A stretch of 64,000 nucleotides of DNA from Altericroceibacterium indicum (lineage in GTDB: Bacteria > Pseudomonadota > Alphaproteobacteria > Sphingomonadales > Sphingomonadaceae). The translations under genes and the position numbers were made by a program. The stretch is from assembly GCF_009828105.1 (NCBI RefSeq), contig NZ_WTYQ01000003.1, positions 465,678-529,677 on the forward strand. Reading direction: 5' to 3'. Every line of letters starts with the position of its first letter. The first letter of the stretch is position 1. Positions 28,037-36,607 of this stretch are shown here, one piece after another. The notes beneath the pieces were generated by a model that was not told the origin of the DNA, made no database searches, and worked only from the letters and a program-made list of their open reading frames with translations.

Positions 28037-29311
28037 ATGGCTACACAACCCGAAATCTCCGACGATTGCACAGATCTTGTGCATGATCTGGCCCGCGATG
28101 CGCGTAGCGCGCAGCGGGTGCTTGCCCGGATGAGCGACGCCGAAAAGGCTGACGCTCTGCGCGCCGCTGCCGCGGCCCTGCGCGCCGAGGCTCCAAAAAT
28201 TCTTGAAGAAAATCGCAAGGATATTGCCGCTGGTGAATCCAATGGCCTCAGCAGCGCCATGCTGGATCGCCTGAAGCTGGATGAAGACCGGCTTGAAGGC
28301 ATTGCCAGCGCAGTGGAATCCGTTGCCGGCCTCGCCGATCCGGTGGGTCAGGTGATTGATCAGAGCACTGCGCCAACCGGCCTCAAGCTCCAGCGCATTC
28401 GTATTCCCATTGGCGTGATTGGCATCATCTATGAAAGCCGCCCCAATGTGACTGCTGACGCGGCATCACTTTGCGTGCGTTCAGGCAATGCCACGATCCT
28501 GCGCGGCGGCAGTGAAGCGGTGCATTCCAACCGTGCGATTCACGCGGCCATGGTGAAGGGCCTGTCCTCCAAGGGCGTGCCCGAAGCGGCGGTGCAATTG
28601 ATGCCGACGCAGGACCGTGCTGCTGTTGGCGCGATGTTGAAAGCCTCCGGCCTGATCGACATGATCGTGCCACGCGGCGGCAAGGGGCTGGTGGCCCGCG
28701 TGCAGAATGATGCGCGCGTGCCCGTGCTGGCCCATCTTGATGGCATCAACCACACCTATATTCACGATAAGGCTGATCTGGACATGGCGCGCGCGATTGC
28801 GCTCAACGCCAAGATGCGCCGGACCGGCGTATGCGGTGCGATGGAAACATTGCTGATCGATGCCAAATTCCCTGCCGGTGAAAAGGTCGTGGCGGCATTG
28901 CTGGATGCGGGTTGCGAAGTGCGCGGTGATTCGCGTGCCCGTTCGCTGGACAAGCGGATCGGTATGGCGGGTGCCAATGATTGGGATACGGAATATCTCG
29001 AAGCGGTGGTTTCGGTTGCCATTGTCGATGGAATGGAAGCTGCGCTTGAACATATCGCACGCCATTCATCGGGCCACACCGATGCCATTGTGACGGCTGA
29101 TGATGATGCCGCTGAACGCTTCCTCACCGAAGTGGATAGCGCCATTGTGATGCGCAACGCTTCTTCCCAATTTGCTGATGGCGGTGAATTTGGTCTGGGC
29201 GCAGAAATCGGTATCGCCACCGGGCGTATTCATGCCCGTGGGCCAGTCGCTCTGGAAGGGCTGACCACGTATAAATGGCAGGTGCGTGGAGAAGGCCAGA
29301 CCCGGCCTTGA
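28037..29311 (+). CDS. proA: Glutamate-5-semialdehyde dehydrogenase (gamma-glutamyl phosphate reductase)
   Basis: The 424-residue aldehyde-dehydrogenase-fold enzyme reduces gamma-glutamyl phosphate to glutamate semialdehyde with NADPH in proline synthesis. Diagnostic sequences are IPIGVIGIIYESRPNVTADAASLCVRSGNATILRGGSEA, VPRGGKGLV, the catalytic cysteine in RRTGVCGAMETLL (about C266), and GLGAEIGIATGRIHARGPV near the end. ATG 28037 follows AGGAA. No proB is next to it. A clean terminator lies 30 bases downstream. Confidence 0.97.
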   Translation: MATQPEISDDCTDLVHDLARDARSAQRVLARMSDAEKADALRAAAAALRAEAPKILEENRKDIAAGESNGLSSAMLDRLKLDEDRLEGIASAVESVAGLADPVGQVIDQSTAPTGLKLQRIRIPIGVIGIIYESRPNVTADAASLCVRSGNATILRGGSEAVHSNRAIHAAMVKGLSSKGVPEAAVQLMPTQDRAAVGAMLKASGLIDMIVPRGGKGLVARVQNDARVPVLAHLDGINHTYIHDKADLDMARAIALNAKMRRTGVCGAMETLLIDAKFPAGEKVVAALLDAGCEVRGDSRARSLDKRIGMAGANDWDTEYLEAVVSVAIVDGMEAALEHIARHSSGHTDAIVTADDDAAERFLTEVDSAIVMRNASSQFADGGEFGLGAEIGIATGRIHARGPVALEGLTTYKWQVRGEGQTRP

Positions 29312-29340
29312 GCTTAGCCAAAGCAAACACAATATTCAGC

Positions 29341-29370
29341 GGGCAGGAATGGAAATTCCTGCCCGTTTTC
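29341..29370 (+). terminator. Terminator of proA
   Basis: A perfect 10-base stem (gggcaggaat / attcctgccc) around the tetraloop GGAA is followed by GTTTTC. It lies between proA and the aldo/keto reductase, whose ribosome binding site (GGAG) follows closely, so readthrough into that gene is possible. Confidence 0.9.
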
Positions 29371-29393
29371 AATTGGGGGCAGGAGACCAGACG

Positions 29394-30434
29394 ATGAAAT
29401 ATAATCAATTCGGCCGCACCGGGCTGTTCGTTTCCGAACTCTGCTTTGGCACTATGACCTTTGGCGGGGAGGGGATCTGGACCAAGATCGGCGCGCTCGA
29501 TCAGCCCGATTCGACCCAACTTGTCAAAACCGCGCTGGATGCGGGAATCAATTTCATCGACACGGCTAACGTCTATTCCGCCGGATTATCTGAAAAAATC
29601 ACCGGGCAGGCATTGCGTGACCTCGGTATCCCCCGGCATGATTATGTCCTTGCTACCAAGGCCATGGGGCCAATGGGCGAAGGCGTGAATGATCGCGGCA
29701 CATCGCGTTATCATTTGATGAATCAGATTGATGCCAGTCTTGAACGACTCGGTGTCGACCATGTTGACCTCTATCAGATTCACGGCTGGGACCCGGCTAC
29801 CCCCATGGATGAAACCCTGCGCGCGCTGGATGATATCGTGCGTTCGGGCAAGGCGCGTTATATTGGCGTGTCCAACTGGGCCGCATGGCAGATTACCAAG
29901 GCTCTGGGCATTTCGGAGCGTAAGGGGCTGGAGCGTTTTGCTTCGCTACAGGCCTATTATTCGCTGGCAGGCCGTGATCTTGAGCAGGAGATCGTGCCGA
30001 TGCTGGAAAGCGAAGGGCTGGGCCTGATGGTCTGGAGCCCGCTGGCCGGCGGTTTCCTATCCGGAAAATATACACGCGATGGCGAAGCTGAGGGTCGAAG
30101 GGTGGAATTCGACTTTCCTCCGATCAATAAAGAATCAGCCTATGATGCGGTGGATGTGATGCGAGAAATCGCTGCCGAAAAAGGGGTGAGCATTCCGCAG
30201 GTCGCTTTGGCATGGCTCATGGCAAAACCCGCCGTCACCAGCGTGATTCTGGGCGCTAAGAAGCCGGAGCAGCTCACCGATAATATCGGCGCGGCTGATC
30301 TGGAATTGAACGACGAAGATATGAAACGGCTGGACGCTGCCGCGCCACCTGCCAGCACCTATCCCGGCTGGATGCTTGAACGGCAAGGTGCCTATCGCAA
30401 AGGCGGTGTTGCCGGGGACGAACCTCCCAAATGA
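29394..30434 (+). CDS. Aldo/keto reductase
   Basis: The 346-residue NADPH-dependent reductase has a TIM-barrel fold. Visible are FGTMTFGG, the active-site Asp/Tyr region FIDTANVYSAGLSE, LATKAMG with the catalytic Lys, and YQIHGWDPATPMDETLRALDDIVRSGKARYIGVSNW. The cofactor-binding VILGAKKPEQLTDNIGAADLEL follows. The pattern resembles YajO/YdhF-like bacterial reductases of broad carbonyl specificity. ATG 29394 has GGAG upstream; the open frame to 29286 overlaps the terminator and is rejected. The stop overlaps nadD (ATGA, 30431). Confidence 0.92.
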   Translation: MKYNQFGRTGLFVSELCFGTMTFGGEGIWTKIGALDQPDSTQLVKTALDAGINFIDTANVYSAGLSEKITGQALRDLGIPRHDYVLATKAMGPMGEGVNDRGTSRYHLMNQIDASLERLGVDHVDLYQIHGWDPATPMDETLRALDDIVRSGKARYIGVSNWAAWQITKALGISERKGLERFASLQAYYSLAGRDLEQEIVPMLESEGLGLMVWSPLAGGFLSGKYTRDGEAEGRRVEFDFPPINKESAYDAVDVMREIAAEKGVSIPQVALAWLMAKPAVTSVILGAKKPEQLTDNIGAADLELNDEDMKRLDAAAPPASTYPGWMLERQGAYRKGGVAGDEPPK

Positions 30435-31138
30435 ATCATGTAAGGGGCCAGACTAAGCGGCCTGTCAAAGGCCCTCTGATTGGCCTTTTGGGCGGAAGCT
30501 TCAATCCAGCGCATCGCGCGCATCGGCGGATTACGCTTGATGCCATGCGTGCGCTTTCGCTGGATGAAGTGTGGTGGCTGGTGTCCCCCGGCAATCCGTT
30601 GAAGCCCAAAAAGGGGATGGCGCCCCTTTCTGTACGGGTGAAAGCCGCCCAACAGATGGCCCGGCGCGCGCCGATCAAGGTGAGCGCGATAGAGCGTGAA
30701 CTGGGCTCTCCCTATACGGTGGACACGCTGCGGGCGCTCAAGCAGCGCTATCCGGGGCATCGCTTTGTCTGGCTGATGGGGAGCGATAATCTGGCTCAGT
30801 TTCACCTTTGGCGGGACTGGCGCGGGATCGCTGCGGAAATGCCGATTGCGGTGATTGCGCGTCCGGGCTATGGAAGGGCTGCCATCGCGAGCCCCGCGAT
30901 GGCATGGTTGCGGCATTTCCGGTTGCCCGCAAGCAGTTTGAAAAACCGGGATGAATGGAGCGCACCGGCGCTGACAGAATTGCGTTTTGATCCTGATCCG
31001 CTCTCGGCGACCGTGATACGCCAAGCTGATCCACGCTGGGCTGACCGCTTTTCCGGCGTGCTACCCAGGGATGATCTGACGCGCTCGCTCATTCATGACC
31101 CCACCACCAAATCGGCCGAATCGGCAAAGGGCGTATGA
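30431..31138 (+). CDS. nadD: Nicotinate-nucleotide adenylyltransferase
   Basis: The 235-residue enzyme adenylates nicotinate mononucleotide in NAD synthesis. It has the nucleotidyltransferase motif GGSFNPAHRAHRRI (residues 21-34), WLVSPGNPLKPKKGMAP, DTLRALKQRYPGHRFVWLMGSDNLAQFHLWRDW, and the second motif LSATVIR (variant of ISSTxIR). ATG 30431 overlaps the reductase stop by four bases. The next gene is rsfS, the usual partner of nadD in bacteria, so a conserved unit nadD-rsfS-rlmH begins here. The C-terminal ~20 residues are extra. Confidence 0.96.
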   Translation: MNHVRGQTKRPVKGPLIGLLGGSFNPAHRAHRRITLDAMRALSLDEVWWLVSPGNPLKPKKGMAPLSVRVKAAQQMARRAPIKVSAIERELGSPYTVDTLRALKQRYPGHRFVWLMGSDNLAQFHLWRDWRGIAAEMPIAVIARPGYGRAAIASPAMAWLRHFRLPASSLKNRDEWSAPALTELRFDPDPLSATVIRQADPRWADRFSGVLPRDDLTRSLIHDPTTKSAESAKGV

Positions 31139-31192
31139 TTCTGCCTTTACTAAAAAATCGCCCGTACAAATGCAGGAGCTGGAAACGCTACG

Positions 31193-31675
31193 ATGAATTC
31201 AATGCAGACACTGTCCAAACAGACCTCGTCTGCCCGGAATCCATCGCAACCTTTCACCATGGCTGACATATCAGAAAATCAGACGCCTCACGGCGACATG
31301 CCCAAACAGGAACCCATCAAGGGTGAACCGGGCAGCCTTCACGCTCTCGTCCTCGAAAGCCTCGATGAAGATCAGGCGCAGGACATTGTTTCGATCGAAT
31401 TGATCGGCAAGTCGAGCATTGCGGACTATATGGTGGTCGCCTCCGGGCGCTCGACCCGTCAGGTCGCATCCATGGCCGCCAAAATGGCAGAACGGGTCAA
31501 AAAGGCGGGCTATGATTCGCCGCGTGTTGAAGGCCTGCCTGCCGCTGACTGGGTGCTGGTGGATACGGGCGATGTTGTCGTCCATCTCTTCCGCCCCGAA
31601 GTACGCCATTTCTACAACCTTGAACGGATGTGGGGATTTGGCGATGATGCACCGGTGAGCAAGGCCGAAGCCTGA
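31193..31675 (+). CDS. rsfS: Ribosome silencing factor RsfS
   Basis: The 160-residue protein binds uL14 and blocks 30S/50S joining when nutrients are scarce. The conserved core is LHALVLESLDEDQAQDIVSIELIGKSSIADYMVVASGRSTRQVASMAAKMAERVKKAGY. It ends with the family segment WVLVDTGDVVVHLFRPEVRHFYNLERMWG. The ATG at 31193 gives an N-terminal extension of ~45 residues; ATG 31259 (MADISENQ) is an alternative start. It lies 54 bp after nadD and before rlmH, the usual gene order. Confidence 0.95.
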   Translation: MNSMQTLSKQTSSARNPSQPFTMADISENQTPHGDMPKQEPIKGEPGSLHALVLESLDEDQAQDIVSIELIGKSSIADYMVVASGRSTRQVASMAAKMAERVKKAGYDSPRVEGLPAADWVLVDTGDVVVHLFRPEVRHFYNLERMWGFGDDAPVSKAEA

Positions 31676-31707
31676 CGCTTGTCGGCGTGACGCTGCTTTA
31701 TGTCGCG

Positions 31708-31732
31708 GCCTCCTCCGACGATGGGAGGAGGC
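31708..31732 (+). other. Perfect 9-bp hairpin in the rsfS-rlmH interval
   Basis: The arms gcctcctcc (31708-31716) and ggaggaggc (31724-31732) flank a 7-base loop. There is no run of T after it, so it is not an obvious terminator. The second arm contains GGAGG but is far from any start codon. It could be an mRNA stability or processing stem between rsfS and rlmH. Confidence 0.5.
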
Positions 31733-31796
31733 GGGCAGGGGCAGACCCGCAACACTCCCAATTCCTTTTGGTGCGATATCGGGTTAGGGCAGCCCT

Positions 31797-32219
31797 ATGC
31801 TGCTCCATGTTATCGCTCGCGGAAAAATTGCCCGCTCACCCGAAGCGGAATTGGTGGCGCGTTATGAAAAGCGCATCACCTGGCCCACTCGGCTGACTGA
31901 ACTGCCCGAAACAGGCGGTAAGATACCAGAGGCACAAACACCCTTCCGGACCGTGCTGCTCGATGAAAAGGGCAAGCAGATGGGCTCGGAAGAATTTGCC
32001 CAGCGGCTTGGTCGGTGGCGTGACGATGGGATTCGCGAAACTCGCTTTGTGCTCGGTGCGGCGGATGGCCATTCCGAACAGGAACGTCAGGAAGCCGATT
32101 TGCTATTCGCTTTTGGCGCGGCAACATGGCCGCATCTGCTCGCCCGGGCGATGCTGATGGAGCAATTGTTTCGCGCCACCAGCATTCTCGCTGGCCATCC
32201 TTACCACAGGTCCGGTTAG
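31797..32219 (+). CDS. rlmH: 23S rRNA (pseudouridine1915-N3)-methyltransferase RlmH
   Basis: The 140-residue SPOUT-knot methyltransferase modifies pseudouridine 1915 of 23S rRNA. Family marks are LHVIARGKIARSPEAELVARYEKRI, LLDEKGKQMGSEEFAQRL, FVLGAADGHSEQE, and the C-terminal MLMEQLFRATSILAGHPYHR (SAM-binding knot). It starts at ATG 31797 and follows rsfS by about 120 bp. The next gene starts 10 bases after its stop, so rlmH and the envC-like gene are co-transcribed. Confidence 0.97.
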   Translation: MLLHVIARGKIARSPEAELVARYEKRITWPTRLTELPETGGKIPEAQTPFRTVLLDEKGKQMGSEEFAQRLGRWRDDGIRETRFVLGAADGHSEQERQEADLLFAFGAATWPHLLARAMLMEQLFRATSILAGHPYHRSG

Positions 32220-32229
32220 GAGCCTTTTG

Positions 32230-33456
32230 GTGCGCCTTTGGTTACTTTGTGTCTCCCTTACGTTCCTTTCGGTGTCTGTTGTCGCCTGGGGAACAGGGGT
32301 GATGGGAGTGCCGTCGTCGCCGGCTTATGATGACCCGAAGGAGATGCGCGATGCACTTCAACGGGCGCTGATCCAGCAAGAAGCAGCGCGCAAACGCAGT
32401 GCTGGTTTTGAGGAAAAAGCCCGTAATTCTGCGGCTGAGGCGGATAAGACTGCCAACAGACTGGCGGCTCTGGCGGCCGAGGTTCAGCAGGCCGAAGCTG
32501 GTATCGCGGCGGCCGAAGCCAGAATTGCCCTGATTGACCGCGAACGCCGCCAGCTCAATGCAACACTTGCCGAACGGCAGCGCCCGCTGGTGCAATTAAA
32601 CGCTGCATTACAGCAGCTTAGTAGGCGCCCGGTGGCCTTGAGTGTGGTCCAACCCGGCTCGGTCAAAGATATGGTCTATATGCGGGCAATTCTCTCCACC
32701 GCATTACCTGAAATTCAGCACAAAACCGCCGATTTGCGCGATGAAATCGGCCGTAGTCGAAACTTGCACCAAGCCGCAGAAGCTGCTGCACAAACCTTGC
32801 GTGCACAGAATCGCAACCTGTTCGAGCAGCGTCAACGCCTGACCGCACTCGAATTGCAACAGCGCCAGATTACGAAAACGGCCGGTAGCAGCGCTGAACG
32901 CGAAGCCGAGCGCGCTCTGACACTGGGTGAGAAGGCGCGTGATCTCAATAGCTTGGTGGTCGACCTCGACCGGATGGGCACTTTGCGCCGCCAACTCGCC
33001 CAGCTTCCCGGCCCGCTGCTCAGGCCTGCAAAACCATCTGAGGCCAGATTGCCCGAAGCGGCAAAGCCACCGCAGCTTTCCGCCGATCAGGCCGCGCCAA
33101 AACTTTATCTGTTGCCTGTCAATGGCAAACTGGTCAGCGGTTTTGGCGTGCCCAATGCCACCGGTACGTCCACCAACATCACCCTCGTACCCCGTGCAAA
33201 AGCGCAGATTATCGCCCCGGCAGCTGGACGGGTTGCCTTTGCTGGACCCTACAAAGGCTATGGTCGGATTGTCATTATCGAACATGACGGAGGCTGGACC
33301 AGCATCATCACCGGCCTTGGCCGCAATAGTGTTAAAGTGGGTGATACGGTTACGGCAGGTATGCCGCTGGGGGCAGCACAAAACGGCCGCTCCACCGTGT
33401 CTGTCGAACTCAGACATGATGGTGAGCCGGTTAATCCGCTGCGTTTCATTTCCTGA
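32230..33456 (+). CDS. EnvC-like murein hydrolase activator (degenerate LytM domain)
   Basis: The 408-residue secreted protein has an N-terminal signal or anchor (about 1-22) and long coiled coils (about 40-130 and 170-240). The C-terminal LytM-like domain (about 285-408) lacks the HxxxD and HxH zinc ligands: the second motif reads VSVELRHDGEPVNPLRF. This makes it an activator, like E. coli EnvC, which switches on amidases at the septum, rather than a protease. GTG 32230 has AGGAG seven bases upstream; TTG 32227 would be too close. It sits between rlmH and ctpA, a frequent alphaproteobacterial order. Confidence 0.92.
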   Translation: MRLWLLCVSLTFLSVSVVAWGTGVMGVPSSPAYDDPKEMRDALQRALIQQEAARKRSAGFEEKARNSAAEADKTANRLAALAAEVQQAEAGIAAAEARIALIDRERRQLNATLAERQRPLVQLNAALQQLSRRPVALSVVQPGSVKDMVYMRAILSTALPEIQHKTADLRDEIGRSRNLHQAAEAAAQTLRAQNRNLFEQRQRLTALELQQRQITKTAGSSAEREAERALTLGEKARDLNSLVVDLDRMGTLRRQLAQLPGPLLRPAKPSEARLPEAAKPPQLSADQAAPKLYLLPVNGKLVSGFGVPNATGTSTNITLVPRAKAQIIAPAAGRVAFAGPYKGYGRIVIIEHDGGWTSIITGLGRNSVKVGDTVTAGMPLGAAQNGRSTVSVELRHDGEPVNPLRFIS

Positions 33457-33533
33457 AACGCCATTCGACCAGCATCATCTGGTATTCAGGCCGCATGATC
33501 TATACATTCGGGTGAAACGAAAGGCTTTTGTTG

Positions 33534-34871
33534 ATGAAATTCGCTCCCGTACTGCGCGCTACTGCCCTTTTGACTGCTGTCGCGCTGCTCCCTGCGACCA
33601 CTGCAGGTCTTGCGCAGGTGGACGGAACTGTATCTCCTGAATTCAACCGGTTGTTTGCAGTCTATCAGCGAATCAAGTCGAGCTATGTCGAGCCGGTGGA
33701 TGATGACAAGCTGATCCGCGGTGCCATTGATGGGATGCTGGCATCGTTTGATCCGCATTCATCTTATCTGGACGGACCGGCGCTGCAGCGTCTGGAAACC
33801 ATGATTGATGGCAATTATCAGGGTCTTGGCATTTCGGTGCAAATGGATGACGGTGCGGTGAAGATCGTTTCGCCATTTAAGGGGAGCCCGGCGGACAAGG
33901 CCGGCCTCAAGGCTGGCGATTACATCACCCATATCAATGGCAAGCTGATTTATGGGATGGAACTGGATGAAGCCGTGCAGCAGATGCGCGGGGAAGCGGG
34001 AACTTCGGTCACGCTGACAGTCTTCCGTCCGGGGCGTGACGAACCGTTTGATGTCGATGTGACACGCGGCGTCATCGAATTGGAACCGGTCACTTCGGAA
34101 CTGAAAGATGGCAAGATCGGGGTTATCAGTGTCAATGAATTCAGCCGCGATGTTGGCAAAGATGTCTATAGTGCACTGAAAAAGCTCAACAAAGAGGCTG
34201 GCGGAAAGCTTGAGGGTCTGGTGCTTGATTTGCGGCGTAATCCGGGCGGGGCACTGGATGAAGCGGTTGCGCTGTCTGATCTCTTCCTCGACAAGGGGCA
34301 GATCGTTTCGCAGCGTGGCCGGACCAAGCGTGATACGATCTATTACGATGCTGAAACAGTATTCCCCGGCGATGCGGCCAAGGGAATCCCGATGATTGTG
34401 TTGATTGATGCTGGTTCGGCCTCAGCCAGTGAAATTGTCGCCGGTGCGCTGCAAGATCAGCACCGGGCATTGATTATGGGTGAACGCAGCTTCGGTAAGG
34501 GGAGCGTCCAGTCTCTGCTGCCACTGACACGGGACAGCGCACTGAAGTTGACGACTGCTCGCTATTACACGCCATCCGGCCGTTCGGTGCAGGAGGGTGG
34601 AATTGAACCGGACATCAAGGTGCCCCAATTGTCTGACCCGGACGCTGCAAAGCGCGCCAAATTTTCTTATCGTGAATCCGATCTTCGTCGCCATCTGGTC
34701 AACGAAGCGGGTTTGAAGGATAAGGATCTGGAAAATGACACCAAGCCCGATCCTCGGTTCACAGCGACGCCTGAGGAATTGAAGGAAAAGGGCATTACGG
34801 ATTTCCAGCTCGATTACGCGGTGAAAACACTGGAACGTACTGGCGGAACGGCCCTTGCTGCGCGCAAATAG
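33534..34871 (+). CDS. ctpA: C-terminal processing peptidase (S41 family)
   Basis: The 445-residue protein has a signal sequence (about 1-26), a PDZ domain (about 85-165), and a S41 tail-specific protease domain. The nucleophile motif DAGSASASEIVAGAL is followed about 25 residues later by the lysine in ERSFGKGSVQS, the Ser-Lys dyad. It degrades or trims exported proteins in the periplasm, and in related bacteria it controls murein hydrolase levels. The start is ATG 33534 after AAAGG. It is downstream of the envC-like gene and 24 bp before dsbB. Confidence 0.96.
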   Translation: MKFAPVLRATALLTAVALLPATTAGLAQVDGTVSPEFNRLFAVYQRIKSSYVEPVDDDKLIRGAIDGMLASFDPHSSYLDGPALQRLETMIDGNYQGLGISVQMDDGAVKIVSPFKGSPADKAGLKAGDYITHINGKLIYGMELDEAVQQMRGEAGTSVTLTVFRPGRDEPFDVDVTRGVIELEPVTSELKDGKIGVISVNEFSRDVGKDVYSALKKLNKEAGGKLEGLVLDLRRNPGGALDEAVALSDLFLDKGQIVSQRGRTKRDTIYYDAETVFPGDAAKGIPMIVLIDAGSASASEIVAGALQDQHRALIMGERSFGKGSVQSLLPLTRDSALKLTTARYYTPSGRSVQEGGIEPDIKVPQLSDPDAAKRAKFSYRESDLRRHLVNEAGLKDKDLENDTKPDPRFTATPEELKEKGITDFQLDYAVKTLERTGGTALAARK

Positions 34872-34895
34872 ACTAATTTTTACAGGATCAGATCT

Positions 34896-35363
34896 GTGAC
34901 AGTTTCGAACAGGATGGCGCAGTGGTTGGCGATTAGTATCCCTGCTTTGCTGCTGCTTGGGGCTTATATCAGCGAATATGGCTTTGGCCTCTATCCATGC
35001 GAAATGTGCTGGTGGCAGCGTTATGGCCATTTTGCTGCTCTGGGCTTTGCCCTGCTTTCCACCGTTGCAGCACCCAAGCGTCTCTGGATCGGGCTGTCGG
35101 CGTTTGCGATATTAATATCCGGCCTGATTGGCGGTTTTCATGCCGGGGTTGAATATGGTTGGTGGGAAGGTTTTACCACCTGCTCTACCCTTGCAAGTGG
35201 CGGACAAGATCCATTGATGGCTATTTTGAATGCGCCACTAATCCGCTGTGATGAAGTGCAATGGAGCCTGTTTGGCATTTCCCTTGCTGGATGGAATTTC
35301 CTTATTTCCACCTTGAGCGCTATAGTCATAGCGGTTCTCTTGAAAGGAAAGCGCCGCATATGA
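34896..35363 (+). CDS. dsbB: DsbB-family disulfide bond formation protein
   Basis: The 155-residue inner-membrane protein has four helices. It has the CEMC pair (C35, C38) in the first periplasmic loop and a second pair C96 and C118 in the other loop (FTTCSTLA and IRCDEVQWSLFGIS). It reoxidises DsbA and passes electrons to ubiquinone. GTG 34896 follows an AGGAT Shine-Dalgarno. The stop lies three bases beyond the ATG of coq7 (35360), coupling disulfide formation to a quinone-synthesis gene, which is a plausible functional link. Confidence 0.93.
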   Translation: MTVSNRMAQWLAISIPALLLLGAYISEYGFGLYPCEMCWWQRYGHFAALGFALLSTVAAPKRLWIGLSAFAILISGLIGGFHAGVEYGWWEGFTTCSTLASGGQDPLMAILNAPLIRCDEVQWSLFGISLAGWNFLISTLSAIVIAVLLKGKRRI

Positions 35364-35878
35364 AACCTGACCGTTCATCGATGATCCGGGTGGATCAGGC
35401 GGGCGAGTATGGTGCGACACGCATCTATGCCGGGCAATTGGCCGTAATGGGGGATCGCGCTCCCTATTCAACCGAAATCCGCGGCATGGCTTTGCAGGAA
35501 GAACGGCATCGCAAGGCGTTTGATGCATTGATAGCCCAGCGTGGGGTCAGACCCACCGCTTTGCAGCCCATCTGGTCTGTGGCGGGTTTCGCTTTAGGTG
35601 CTGCGACGGCTCTGATCGGGCCAAAAGCAGCGATGGCGTGCACCGCTGCGATCGAAGAAGAGATCGACCTTCACTATACCCAGCAGCTTGCTGATTTGGA
35701 TCAGGCCGGCGACGATCCTGAGTTGAGCGCGCTGGTAGAAGATTTTCGGGATGAAGAGCGTGAACACCGGGAAGCCGCTCTGGCAGCAGGTGCAGAAGAA
35801 GCCCCAGCCTTTCCGTTACTTTATGGTGCGATCCGGTTGGGGTGCCGTGCCGCGATCCGTTTGTCTGAAAAGATTTAA
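35360..35878 (+). CDS. coq7: Demethoxyubiquinone hydroxylase (COQ7 family)
   Basis: The 172-residue di-iron carboxylate enzyme hydroxylates 2-octaprenyl-3-methyl-6-methoxy-benzoquinol in ubiquinone synthesis. Ligand residues are in DQAGEYGA (E16), EERHRKAF, EEEIDLHY, and DEEREHREAAL. The hydrophobic stretch VAGFALGAATALIG fits membrane association. ATG 35360 lies four bases inside the dsbB end. It is the typical alphaproteobacterial Coq7 with the C-terminal SEKI tail. Confidence 0.95.
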   Translation: MKPDRSSMIRVDQAGEYGATRIYAGQLAVMGDRAPYSTEIRGMALQEERHRKAFDALIAQRGVRPTALQPIWSVAGFALGAATALIGPKAAMACTAAIEEEIDLHYTQQLADLDQAGDDPELSALVEDFRDEEREHREAALAAGAEEAPAFPLLYGAIRLGCRAAIRLSEKI

Positions 35879-35983
35879 CCGGGACGCTGTAAGCGTTTTT
35901 GCTTGCTTCAGTTGATATTCACGGGCTGTGGTCCCTAAAACCATGCTGATGATGTGGGGAGTATTCCCTTGGAAGGACATGCG

Positions 35984-36571
35984 ATGAAACGCCAGATTGC
36001 TGCATTTGTAACGCCAGGACTGATGCTTGTGGGTGTTGCCTGCATCCCGGCACCTGCTTTTGCGCAGGATCAGGCCGGTGAGAAGGTCAATCAAGTCATC
36101 GTTTATGGCGATGACCCATGCCCGAAATCGGAAGATGGTACGATCACAGTCTGTGCCCGCATGGATGAAAGCGAACGCTACCGCATTCCAGAAGCTCTGA
36201 GGCAGAGCGATAATCCAGCGAATGATAGCTGGACGGACCGGGTGCGGTCCTTTGAAACGGTCGGTGATTTTGGTGCCTTGTCTTGTACCCCTGTGGGGGG
36301 AGGCGGAGACCTTGGCTGCACACAGAAGTTGATTGATGCAGCCTATGCAGAGAAGCGCGCTGGGCCATCGGTGCACTTTAGTCAGTTGATCGAGGAAGAG
36401 CGCGCCAAGCGCCTGTCCGATATTGATGAAGAAGCAGCCGCCACACAAAGCCGGGTTGAGGAAATCGAGAAAGAATATCTTGAACGCCAGCGCAAGGCGC
36501 AGGAAGCTGGCAGTGATGATCAATCAAGCGCTGCCGATGCGGCTCTGCCTGACCCGAGTTCAAAGAAGTAA
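35984..36571 (+). CDS. Secreted sphingomonad-type protein of unknown function
   Basis: The 195-residue protein has a signal peptide (about 1-28, cleavage after AFA-Q) and a mature part with four cysteines. The first pair is in DDPCPKSEDGTITVCARMDESERYRIPE. The second is in LSCTPVGGGGDLGCTQKLID. The C-terminal half is a long charged helix (about 125-180), probably a coiled coil. I recognise the CP...VCAR...ERYRIPE pattern from uncharacterised sphingomonad proteins but know no function. It is periplasmic or surface-exposed, with two probable disulfides that upstream DsbB could help form. ATG 35984 follows GGAAGG. Confidence 0.8.
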   Translation: MKRQIAAFVTPGLMLVGVACIPAPAFAQDQAGEKVNQVIVYGDDPCPKSEDGTITVCARMDESERYRIPEALRQSDNPANDSWTDRVRSFETVGDFGALSCTPVGGGGDLGCTQKLIDAAYAEKRAGPSVHFSQLIEEERAKRLSDIDEEAAATQSRVEEIEKEYLERQRKAQEAGSDDQSSAADAALPDPSSKK

Positions 36572-36607
36572 AGCGGCTTTAAGAAAAGCACGATAGGGTC
36601 AGGCTCT

